This document shows, piece after piece, positions 29,301 through 34,506 of a stretch of 64,000 bases of DNA. The DNA is from an uncultured Phycisphaerales bacterium. Its GTDB lineage: Bacteria; Planctomycetota; Phycisphaerae; Phycisphaerales; SM1A02. How positions within the stretch are numbered: the stretch's first letter is position 1; each line of letters starts with the position of its first letter. A program made the position numbers and the translations under genes. The stretch covers positions 1 to 64,000 of the forward strand of contig CAJQQE010000042.1 in the NCBI GenBank assembly GCA_905480395.1, read 5' to 3'. The notes below the pieces were generated by a model. It made no database searches, had not been told where the DNA came from, and saw only the letters and a program-made list of their open reading frames with translations.

Positions 29301-31721
29301 GACGAATTCTCTCATCTCCCCGAAGACCGCCTCGTGCGCTGTGACCACAAGCGTATTGGTTGCGGCGTCCGCTTCGACCCGGACCGGCTGTTCACGACGC
29401 AGGTCATTGGACCGGGCGTCGTACCGCGAGGTCAGCAACCGGGCAATCTGCGTGGCGTCGCTGGCCGCAAGTTGCAGCATCCGGAGAGGCGGCATGTCAG
29501 TCGGCTCAAAGACGTCGAGTTCGCGAACGAACGCTTCGATCGATTTGACCTGGGCGGCGTCACCTCGGACCCACAGACTATTGGTTGGTGTGATGACTTC
29601 AATGGTAGGCGGCGCGATCATTCGACCGTCACCGACCTCAACCGTCGTTTCGATCATGGTCCGAAGTGGTGCCAGAATCTCAGAAGCCTTGGCCTGCCGA
29701 ATCGTGATCATCCGACTCACCGGGGTTGGCGGAAGCAGTCGCCTTGCTTCAGACAGGGAACGTTCGAAAGCTTGCACCGATTTCGTCGATCCCATCACCT
29801 CGAAGACGCCCGCGGCGGCATCGACAGAGACTTCGGGCTTTGGCAGGTCGCCCGCGGCGAGAAGGCTCGCTTGTCGATCAAACGCCGCCATCGTCCGTTC
29901 CAACAAAACGGTGGCGTCACTGGTACCGAGGGGAATCACGCGATACGTCACATCTCCAGGCTGCGGACGATCTAAAGTCGTCAACAGGGTGTCGATGGTC
30001 GCGAACTGATCGGGCGACGCGGTGACGACAAGGAGACCCAGTGCATCGATCGCCTCAAAAGTAGGCGGCGTGAATGGGCTTCCGTCACGGGGTTTCAGCA
30101 TGGACCGCGAGAGTGTCGACATCGAATTCACCAAACGGCTCGGCGCGGTTGATGCCACGGTGAACTGACGCACCATCGTCTTGGCTTCGACTGTCGCTTC
30201 CGCAGAGGCGAGCGATTGCTCGAAGACATCGAGGGCCTGCTTCGAGCCTTCGATCACCAGCCGACGAGAAGGCGAATCAAAATCCGATTCCACGTTCATC
30301 GAAGGCTGACCAGCGGTGGCCGCCTCGAACATCCGCGTCGCCCGAGCCACCGCGATGGCGGGGTCGGACGCATTGACCATGAGGTAACGAACCTGCCGAT
30401 CGACGCGACCGGGCTGATCGATGAGCGCGATGGTCTTTCGAACGGAATCGAGGTCCCCCGCCGGGCCTGCTGCGACCAGGCTTTGGCCATCGGGGCCAGG
30501 CACCAACTTGACCACCGCCGTCTGCCGGGGTGTAAAGACTGCCTGACAGGCCTGAATCGCCGATTCTGGCGATGCGTGATTGAGCGAAAGCAAGACGACG
30601 GTCGCCGCGCCGGGATCATTCGCCGCCCCACCCCGCTCAAGGTCAGCAAGGAATCTGGCCGCCTGCTCGACCAATACCGCATCTGCAGAAATAGTCAGGC
30701 GATTGGTTTCTTGAAGTTCGACGTAGGTCGGCTGCTGTTCCTTGGGGAGGCCCCCAAAGAGCGCATCGAGTTTGGACCGAGCGTCGCGGGCGGTGATGCG
30801 ATCGAGTTGAATAGTCCGCATCGACATCATCGAACTGATCTTCTCGGAGTCAAGAAGGTCGATGGCGCCACGAAGCCGTTCAAGCCGTCGCGGCGTACCT
30901 CTCGCGATGATCGAATTAGTTCGATCGTCGGCGGTAATCCGAAAGCCGACGGGCATCACGTCTTCTTCGACCTGGACCTTCGTTTTCCCCCGAGTCACGG
31001 TCTTGATCACTCGCTCGCTCATGAGTTTCAGGAGCGTCGGGAGTAGCTCGGTGGCGTTCGCATACTTGAGCGAGATCTGCTCGACCACGTTCTCCATGTC
31101 TTCACGATCAAGTTCGTCGATGATGAGCTGAATGCGACGAACGTTTGCAGCCGTCTCGACGAGGAGTAGCGAGTTCTGCTCGGGCAGCGCCACGACCATT
31201 CCGTATTCGGCCACCATCTCTTTCAACTGCTCGGAAACATTCGCGGCCGTGGCATTGACCAGCGGTACGATCAGGGTCACCAGCGTGTCAGCCGTGAGGT
31301 CGTCCGGAAGGTTACCGACGAAAGTCGGAATGTTTTCTTTCTTGATCTGCGAGAGTTCTTCCAGAACCAGTCGGCCATCTTCGTCACGAAGTACGAGACC
31401 GCGGGTCTGCAGAAGCAGGTTCAACGTCTCAAGCGCTTTCGGAAGCGGATACGGCGCCGGGTTGATGTAGTCGACCGTTCCATCCGGCACGTCCGCATCT
31501 CGAACGATGGGTAGGCCGGTGACCCGGGAGAAGTAATCAAGTACCTGGTCCCATGTCTGGTTCTTAAAATTGAACCTGACCTGAGGCACACCTTGCTCAT
31601 CAAGAACCGGGCGGGGCGGTTCGCCGTCCTCCTGCGAGTACGCCGATGGCGTACTTGCAAAGAGGCCGATCGAGGCCGTTACCAACATGGTCCACCGAGC
31701 ACACATTCGGATCGTCTTCAT
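17352..31721 (-). CDS. gspD: Giant GspD/PilQ-type secretin with about 52 tandem N domains
   Basis: Secretins form the outer-membrane channel of type II secretion and related systems. This one has 4,789 residues; ordinary GspD has 600-800. Layout: signal peptide (1-29, cleaved near SAYSQ), N0-like domain (about 40-105, VRFNFKNQTWDQVLDYFSRV), an array of about 52 secretin-N domains (about 105-4465), and the secretin pore domain (about 4465-4697) with VLIQVMLAEITL, LSNPSITVANNE, VGSEIRLP, KDGETVVIGGLI, PFLGDIPFIGGLF and ELIIVLTPRVI. A Pro/Lys/Gln-rich tail follows. The ATG at 31721 has GGAG 8 bases upstream. It is co-directional with gspF-M. The frame is unbroken over 14 kb and the repeats are highly diverged, which argues against an artefact. 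One domain contains a signal-peptide-like insert near residues 2086-2108. Confidence 0.93.
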   Translation of the reverse strand: MKTIRMCARWTMLVTASIGLFASTPSAYSQEDGEPPRPVLDEQGVPQVRFNFKNQTWDQVLDYFSRVTGLPIVRDADVPDGTVDYINPAPYPLPKALETLNLLLQTRGLVLRDEDGRLVLEELSQIKKENIPTFVGNLPDDLTADTLVTLIVPLVNATAANVSEQLKEMVAEYGMVVALPEQNSLLLVETAANVRRIQLIIDELDREDMENVVEQISLKYANATELLPTLLKLMSERVIKTVTRGKTKVQVEEDVMPVGFRITADDRTNSIIARGTPRRLERLRGAIDLLDSEKISSMMSMRTIQLDRITARDARSKLDALFGGLPKEQQPTYVELQETNRLTISADAVLVEQAARFLADLERGGAANDPGAATVVLLSLNHASPESAIQACQAVFTPRQTAVVKLVPGPDGQSLVAAGPAGDLDSVRKTIALIDQPGRVDRQVRYLMVNASDPAIAVARATRMFEAATAGQPSMNVESDFDSPSRRLVIEGSKQALDVFEQSLASAEATVEAKTMVRQFTVASTAPSRLVNSMSTLSRSMLKPRDGSPFTPPTFEAIDALGLLVVTASPDQFATIDTLLTTLDRPQPGDVTYRVIPLGTSDATVLLERTMAAFDRQASLLAAGDLPKPEVSVDAAAGVFEVMGSTKSVQAFERSLSEARRLLPPTPVSRMITIRQAKASEILAPLRTMIETTVEVGDGRMIAPPTIEVITPTNSLWVRGDAAQVKSIEAFVRELDVFEPTDMPPLRMLQLAASDATQIARLLTSRYDARSNDLRREQPVRVEADAATNTLVVTAHEAVFGEMREFVESLNRNTETEAERETMIFPLRLARAVDLAKALGTLYPEPPMPLDTRGRPLPHLRQPREVFVSADAGTNTLIIEAPSGRKVSFEELVKQLDRIELPPQASLKTWSVVRGEGSQIASTLQMLAGQGVLSRPGENGEKAVEVTVQFEPRSRTLIVAGDDFTFGKIEEILADLEAVPVRRALRVIEISAGDAAEISARAIRLFDEQTAGNPDFTPVEVEVDAVNGTILAVGEDESLNRFSQVVAQLESTQVRPPDVRLVSLQHSDSTEVVEMLTELLGNELAIATLGGPPPVIEALPQVNAILVAAEPREHEIIRQIVDTIDTADEALPPIRILQVRTADAGNLALALGQTYDRRSNEEKAAKPVRISADSATNALIVAAHPDLLEEIRTIVSDLNDADRLDAEGREIRIFPLRVARAEDLAKTIDQMYPEPPMPRDSRGRPRPDLQQPREVVVRANPQMNALIVDAPIQRMAGFEQLVQQLDQTQLIAETEIRTWKLPSLELEAAAKTLRELADEGHLGGGEQGIASSISITVDSVSDTLLVSGPTEIFARVSTVIESLESGPVVPTTSLRTFRLTQASAESLAPMLREILVARLIEYAPGGDREIERLLTVTADRKTNTIIISAPDSVMPVAEELIRTLDASSSVMGDPTVRVRSLMFADAAVVATALQQAIPSMTSPVTGDVMAVKIVPAPGSNALLLVGIPEEIEEVEMLIEPLDSRPATDAMDARTFELAHAEATQIAPIVQKLLDDQQGSDPRILMERIRRSRGMVDLSPTVRVEADERTNSLIVSGPQQAVSLAGTLIEKLDRPNVDAERVYATFTPRNAIAARMIGTAQDVLDQTRPGGTRSSLELMLEPESGAILVVGTREETDRAMVLLKQWDLNVPTLPAIDFGVITLVNAEAAAVAATIGPILRDRSRWPESLRDAMRTGALMAEPSVTADVSGNRILVSAPAALQSIATTLAKQLDQNSTGGVVEVRVYPVPAAGAEGMATALQTALDAAAMTRPGEPKPVVASAGRSDAIVVTASPRLQEIVATQLSVMETSGSGIQVRTVFLTHASASRIAPLVERMLAEQSIIDPKDLPGWMRAELMIAKVRGQVPDEAPIRVLADDRLNAVVVTGPSAVLNAAEQLVSQLDVPAGSHGGRSIRVLEIRNADARELATTLDELFAEDDDGQAAPAIRVNASSNTLLVRATPGQFTEIESIVNSIDDASLNVARELRTIPIDPSRGSAEDIARMIERMLDREDDDRVRIVPIDELLKRSKAKGEAAGKVSRAVSPGLGGVLGFARTAVLAVSLSAIPAAAQESGPTAVAVEDAQAVDEAEVIIAIDPATNSLIILGSPRELDQVEGLADEVEDSLPDAGSVIRTVPLPSNVDVRNVANVVTATLRQLVPAGGKPGDLSRRTAVVPDLTSNSLVIACRDGDFSLIADLIASIARPAEAAKVVVRIYRLADMSADRAASGLNTLLLSPGKGRFNELAITLDADGRSVEAQFDPSLVKAVADSDANALVVMAPEAAIPFVDRYIELATQSPKGDRATLRLFELRYARAVELQRTLRQIFQTRFRNIRRSGLSKAAEPDFAVDARSNQLIVTASTEELAEVENLLRQLDVEDGSERNPLTVIELVSAQPSTVARILDQAVIGNDERVRSTTLVLPDDASGILLVRADGPTLSEMNDVLKRIDREATSRFPVRTLELQRADAGEVAEAIQQFYDDRAQLFSSGRGRRAQSATVAITGRTGGATLLVACDDPTFEEVSDLASTFDEKDAAAGYEYRIYALKHARAADASQTVEALVQNLAVSGGSMFSSWRSRRGDQSRDSLGTIAIQVDERLNALVVSGRGDRFELVEELISSLDVPTPDDEKRILRYYQLAGTDVELMEGVLQDALGVEKSSERRWWMGEPEESETKIFADQRSGTLFVVGSEAQQASVKSIINELEEMMTGGESSVEVVRTEFADARDVANAVDRFLRNRSRATGQKATVVVTEIPNSGAMLVAGTADEVKMVKDLVGQIDAPDLSGARSIEIVTIKRGDAVEMASLVGAQFARRGGEGVIITPDARTNSILVNASTQLFPQIAALISRLDAPDDTTESVIRTYNLSVADASEATRILQETLRLDEDGRTTGISIEMEGAEPGSAPIEVQATIVADRRSNSIVVTATKASLPVIESILAKLEEAPARSPIEYRIITLDYAPAVDVSYTLDLLLLARGFEWQDVAVDYNRFENQLIVGATPDQFEVIESILSELDTPGTRTRRTDFVALQFADATKLKDALGNFYGPFAIEADTPGKQNVRIIADEATNSLVVTAAEPEWKGILALVEQLDSEEYDASLQLAVIPLVYADARSVSRAINDAFRPQVEASRRTQNSNRNQDRQPETDRPSRDRSEAAPPVLMQSEEWVSASAETQTNSLVVSANRQNLAKIQHIVQQLDVADFIRLPAPRLIPVGAGDPESLAEALRTIYLPEGENRGGTLRIVGDRPANAVIVRADDEEFTQILALANALQQEADSKGLSVRVLRLDAAPAARVAESVRGAFAAKAKQAQVPFSIQVDPIGNALVVASTAPFFEEIAETVREMDRLAPAAGQSIFLIDLQNVPATVAERAVKQIGLDKPQPAGSTSRLVVEPIKISTLSGRNAVLVVANPIDKETILGILKAIDAEPGAELGTSELRVVALQRASATAVMNLIDQVIDPAGGPDGNAIAAAVKEQIRRLNIVGSSGEPISLDLTKPIRVTADENGNAILISSTPSNVKALVEVVSLFDRLPSTDALTVQIFPLENMAADRFVAIVEELFEQGRDLAVLPGLDIPAMPMGALGASLTERVVLTVDERTNTVIAAGKESAVAFVEVMMGKLDSEIGTGWVEPKLIHLKYADAADLAEFIEAAVIDGQSDLPGATPMQNQVARLRAMRAGGTRAVESDVFVPLARLMVKADAQLNALVVVASPPNLALVEELVAMLDIEAAAPGAAVRVYAVQHGSAERITTVIRQLFEQQFQADVIRAEDRIKAIPDPRTNSIVVSTSGRSFELFEDLLARLDTEIPVDFREIRIIKLANSSAARLAPMVQRLMDARLERMRKVQPETADLEKAVIISDDRANALVIAAGNDTFEVIERLAGDLDVESIGSVADIRVVPIVRGGLDRIADAVTRVMDRRYADLPADVARRQKPLVITDPRTNSLLIAASTEDLRSIEDLVERLADTPMNSAVEIEVLTLETGSAREIAPRIESLMRDRMQSLGESEAPSDRVSIEPLEGSNALVIAASRENQVVVRELVDLLMKAQNDRIGGQSVEIITVARNRASDLVDLVDELYVSTENRRRGEEVVRVTADDRLNAILASGAPADIEAIRNLVSRLDSERPGAVVEVKYLPLASANVLETVALIESVLNGGGRRGRAGQLGTVMRYLQQMDGVTPGDDPSRMDVEVSSAIRDSISLTPDVRTNTVIVSAPRESMALIERMISDLDTSSTGSKRIEVFKLQNADADAMAEILTELFQLRQQGSLYVLKPREDIAGAAVSEPSGIGGAGASDGVDMFDTDLTMVPDERQALSITVDSRTNSLIVSGTPKYLELVGEVVTELDAEKANERETLVYTLRNAQADEVARVVSEFVSEDQRKLVQTLNSDQLPSAARLLEREVTIVGDLKSNAVLVNASPRYMEQVQSIIKELDVDPPQVLIQVMLAEITLDDDSDFGVTLNEKVGVIPLKTTGRYGSPDIFNQPLTGSFSVGFTDLSLVLSAMQAQGRLQLLSNPSITVANNEDGRIQVGSEIRLPDSIATFDTGTQSTTVTAQEIGIILEVRPTINPDGFVRMDIRPTISRLSEQTTDISETFSSPIIIKRTADTTVTVKDGETVVIGGLIEENSERRDMKIPFLGDIPFIGGLFRSERETRRRTELIIVLTPRVIRSPDDGTLESWTDSMIGELPLPELIREQIRDGRLKGNDGPLGEAFEPIDNPKQDPKQDPKQEPKASQKKGATPELQSDAVEAPAPLGSDLEM
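18327..31409 (-). repeat. Array of about 52 diverged secretin-N (KH-fold) domains within gspD
   Basis: Each unit is about 84 residues with the same layout: a strand and helix (typically IxxLxxAxAxxlA.xlxxlf), a linker, then a signature of the type D..TNSLIV and a final helix closing in LD. I counted 52 copies of the signature by hand, for example ADDRTNSIIA, ADERTNSLIV, VDERLNALVV, PDVRTNTVIV and VDSRTNSLIV. Copies share pattern but no long identical nucleotide stretches, so the expansion is old. Coordinates are approximate to one domain. Confidence 0.85.
25341..25529 (-). other. Signal-peptide-like insert inside one secretin-N domain
   Basis: Residues of about 2065-2127 of the giant secretin interrupt a repeat between its helix and its second strand. 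The insert begins KRSKAKGEAAGK, continues with GFARTAVLAVSLSAIPAAA and ends its hydrophobic run at AAA-Q, then an acidic linker. This is the n-, h- and c-region order of a Sec signal peptide. Confidence 0.6.
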
Positions 31722-31968
31722 ATTCTGGCTCCAGCGGATCTGGACCCCGGTCTCCGACCGGTTGACGAGCATCCATATCCGTCGTTCCGTACCGCCGAAG
31801 CGGTCATCCACCCCAACCCAAGACCTGGGACTCCTTCCCAGGCGATCGAGGCGTCACAACAAGAAATCACTGTCTACCCAAGATATAGCGGTCATGGTAC
31901 CCACCGACCACCATCCATCGTGGTTCTAACCTCAAAAATCGTCCGTTCTTGAATCAGGAATCCTGTTT
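31722..31968 (-). other. 247-base leader between gspM and the giant secretin
   Basis: This is the only sizeable gap in the distal half of the operon. It contains a perfect 7-base-pair hairpin, CCTGGGA/TCCCAGG, whose 5-base loop is AGGAG (31842-31824). A 28-codon open frame begins ATGACC at 31807 and its TGA overlaps the gspD ATG as ATGA. No clear -35/-10 pair was found. A separate promoter or translational control for the secretin is possible. Confidence 0.4.
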
Positions 31969-32955
31969 TCAGGGAAGCGGACGATCCAGAGTCGAACCGA
32001 CCAGCACTCTGAAGGTTTCGTCCCCAACTCGAAAGCTGGCGATGTCGCCGGTCGCGGATTCCAGTTGCAGGACGATCTTCCTGCCGATTCGTCTCTCTTC
32101 AGCTAACCGCAATTCAATGGTCTCTCCGCTCTTGATTTGCCGAAGCCAGGCTTCGGTGCCGTCCGGCCCTTCCATAATGCCGGTGAGTAACCAGCCCGAC
32201 CGAGGATCGACGGTGATGACGGGCACCACCGGAATGACCGCAGCGGGTTCGGGGGGGATCACTGGCACCTCCGGAAGCGAGAAAGGATTGGCGGCCACGA
32301 GGGCCCCGTACCGCGATTGTGGCCGACGCGCTGAAGGCGGACGTTGATCCAGTTCGCCGTCACCGGCGAGGCCAGGTATGAAGAGCGTCGCGACTCTCAC
32401 GGCGATCGCGATCGATCGCCCTTCTCGATCAGGATCGAGTCTCACCTGCTCGATCCGCTTCAACCATGGCGCGGCATCGAGTTCATGCAGGAATCGAACC
32501 ACGGCTTCAATCGAGCCGACCCCGTTGACGTTCGCCCGCACCAGTACAAAATCTGGCTCGTCGCGAAAGGCTCGCTCGTTTCCAGATCTTGAAAACTCGC
32601 GAGCCGCCGGGGTCGCAACCACCGCGGCCCCGACCGTAGACACACTGGCTCCGCGGACGCCAACTGATTCGGCGAGCATCGCTAAGCGTCGTCGCAGATC
32701 ACTGTCGACGGATTCCAACTGTGAACCAAGTGAACGATCGATCACCATCGCAAGCCGCTGGTCTAACGCCGGCCGCTCCTTCCGTTCGCCTCGAACGGTC
32801 AAGAGAACATTTCGATAGAGATCGATCTTTCGAACCACCTCGTCGCGATCCCCGTCGAGCCTGCCGGAACCGACTCCCCAGCCAAGAATGCCGCCGCCTG
32901 CCAGCACCCCGATCACCGTCGAGATGAACACCAATTTTCGCTGCCGCCGATTCAC
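31969..32955 (-). CDS. gspM: GspM/PilO-PilP-like inner-membrane protein of the secretion system
   Basis: The product has 328 residues. A single N-terminal membrane segment (FISTVIGVLAGGGILGWGVG, about residues 9-28) is followed by a coiled region (LDQRLAMVIDRSLGSQLESV) and an alpha/beta domain with ANVNGVGSIEAVVRFLHELD, as in PilO/GspM ferredoxin-like folds. After a Pro-rich linker (VPVIPPEPAAVIPVVPVITV), the C-terminal 90 residues (GWLLTGIMEGPDGTEAWLRQ) look like the small beta domain of PilP/GspC, which in other systems binds the secretin N domain. Its ATG overlaps the gspL stop by 4 bases. The name follows operon position as well as architecture. Confidence 0.7.
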   Translation of the reverse strand: MNRRQRKLVFISTVIGVLAGGGILGWGVGSGRLDGDRDEVVRKIDLYRNVLLTVRGERKERPALDQRLAMVIDRSLGSQLESVDSDLRRRLAMLAESVGVRGASVSTVGAAVVATPAAREFSRSGNERAFRDEPDFVLVRANVNGVGSIEAVVRFLHELDAAPWLKRIEQVRLDPDREGRSIAIAVRVATLFIPGLAGDGELDQRPPSARRPQSRYGALVAANPFSLPEVPVIPPEPAAVIPVVPVITVDPRSGWLLTGIMEGPDGTEAWLRQIKSGETIELRLAEERRIGRKIVLQLESATGDIASFRVGDETFRVLVGSTLDRPLP

Positions 32956-34457
32956 GCGCCACCTCCCGACTCGACGTCGGACTCAGCATCAGACATCGGT
33001 TCGGATTCGGACTCAACAGGACCAGGATCAACCACCTTCGTCCGCATCGAGAACCCGAAGGGATAGGGCAGTCGCCGTCCGCCCTCGGCGTCCGCACCGG
33101 TTGTCCGTAACACATACCGATCGTCTGCCACCAACACACCCCGGACCTCGGCAGCGGCATCGCGGCTCTGAGACTCGCCCTCGACAATGATCCGGACGTT
33201 CGGATCCACCACGAACTTCTTCTCTGAGGTGAACGCCACGCGCTCGTCTTCTAGGAACCCTCCGAATTCATCAAGAACCGTCCCGCCCCTTTCAATACCC
33301 GGTGCGGCGACGACCAACAGATGCTCCAGCCACGCGGGCCGAACCGATGCCCAAGCGTCGAGATGATCAGCGCGAAGGACATCCCGCTTGAATCGGAGAT
33401 GCTCGTCCTTCCCAACCCTTGCCTTGCTCAGAAGGTCGGCCGACTCCGAGCGAATCGCGTCGAGCTGCGACTGGCCGATGGTCCAACCGATGCCCGCCAC
33501 CACCAGCGCCAGCCCCGCAATTCCCAGCGTCTTCTGGCGAAACTTCGCAGCGCGATCCGGCGTCCGCCGCGGAGCCGCGAGGTCGACCTGGCGATCGGTC
33601 GCCGTTGGAAGCAGAAGTCCGACCAGCGGCCACACCCCACGCATGTCCACATTGGTCTGCACTCGCCGGTCGCCGATGAACCGCTGCGTCGTGAGCCCGG
33701 TGGCCTCGGAAATTCGCCCGATGGAATCTGCGATCTGCTCACCACCAAGAACCAAGAGCATCGGGGATTCGATGTCGCCCGCAGAAACGCGATAACTCAA
33801 CCAGCTTCGTCGGATCTCTGGGACCAGTTCGTCCGCGGTAGGCGGCCCACCACCGACCGCGTCCAAGGCAACGCCTCGGGACCACTTGAGAATTCCATGC
33901 TCGACCAAACCGAGTTCGAGACCTTCCCCGGTCACATCGAGAAACAAGGTCGGGTCTACCGGATCGGCCAGGCGCATCGCACCATGGCAACGAGGGGCGA
34001 TGCGGGCGACCTTCAGGCCCGCGGCATCGGCAATCGCGTGGATTCGTTCTATTTCCCGCCGCGGCACCGCGACCGCCTCGACCACGAAGCCATCGGCGGT
34101 CCGCTCAATGATCGAGAAATCGATCACCGCATCTTCTGCGTCGATCGGCAATTCCCGTTCGACCGCGATTTGGACCATTTCCGGAAGTTCGTCCGGATCA
34201 TCCGTGGGAAGTTCAAGCCGCTTGAAACTCGTCATCGATCGGTCGAGCGCGAAGACCGCCGGACCGACTCCCAATCCAGCGCGTCCCATGGCCGCACCGA
34301 GCGCGGCGCCAATCGCCGCGGCGTCATCGGACGCCACGGAATCGGGAATCGCTTCGAAGACCGTGGCGGCCAACGAGGTTCGACGCCCGGGACGAATCTT
34401 CGCCGCGCGGAGGGCGCGGTGTCCGACATCGACGGCGAGTTGAATCTTCCGAGCCAT
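32952..34457 (-). CDS. gspL: GspL-like assembly protein (PilM-type actin fold plus PilN-type domain)
   Basis: This protein links the cytoplasmic motor to the inner-membrane platform. It has 501 residues. The N-terminal 300 or so are an actin-like PilM/GspL domain (LAVDVGHRALRAAKI, ELPEMVQIAVERELPI, LFLDVTGEGLELGLVEHG, LLVLGGEQIADSI). One membrane segment follows at about 315-335 (LGIAGLALVVAGIGWTIG), then a coiled stalk and a periplasmic PilN-like domain. The tail is acidic and Ser-rich. AAAGG lies about 7 bases before the ATG, and the gene overlaps gspM by 4 bases. No gspE is next to it, although GspE is the expected partner. Confidence 0.8.
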   Translation of the reverse strand: MARKIQLAVDVGHRALRAAKIRPGRRTSLAATVFEAIPDSVASDDAAAIGAALGAAMGRAGLGVGPAVFALDRSMTSFKRLELPTDDPDELPEMVQIAVERELPIDAEDAVIDFSIIERTADGFVVEAVAVPRREIERIHAIADAAGLKVARIAPRCHGAMRLADPVDPTLFLDVTGEGLELGLVEHGILKWSRGVALDAVGGGPPTADELVPEIRRSWLSYRVSAGDIESPMLLVLGGEQIADSIGRISEATGLTTQRFIGDRRVQTNVDMRGVWPLVGLLLPTATDRQVDLAAPRRTPDRAAKFRQKTLGIAGLALVVAGIGWTIGQSQLDAIRSESADLLSKARVGKDEHLRFKRDVLRADHLDAWASVRPAWLEHLLVVAAPGIERGGTVLDEFGGFLEDERVAFTSEKKFVVDPNVRIIVEGESQSRDAAAEVRGVLVADDRYVLRTTGADAEGGRRLPYPFGFSMRTKVVDPGPVESESEPMSDAESDVESGGGA

Positions 34458-34506
34458 GCGTCACGCCTTTCTTGGCCCGCCCCAGCGACGGAAACCTGAA
34501 CCGATC

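Noticed and set aside
17352-31721. The giant secretin as an assembly collapse or recent slippage product
   Set aside because: Repeats are strongly diverged with no long identical stretches, the frame is unbroken, and signal peptide, N0 and pore domain each occur once at the expected ends.
31722-31811. N-terminal extension of the giant secretin to the GTG at 31811
   Set aside because: The signal peptide begins at the ATG at 31721, which has GGAG at 8 bases. The extension would bury the signal peptide.
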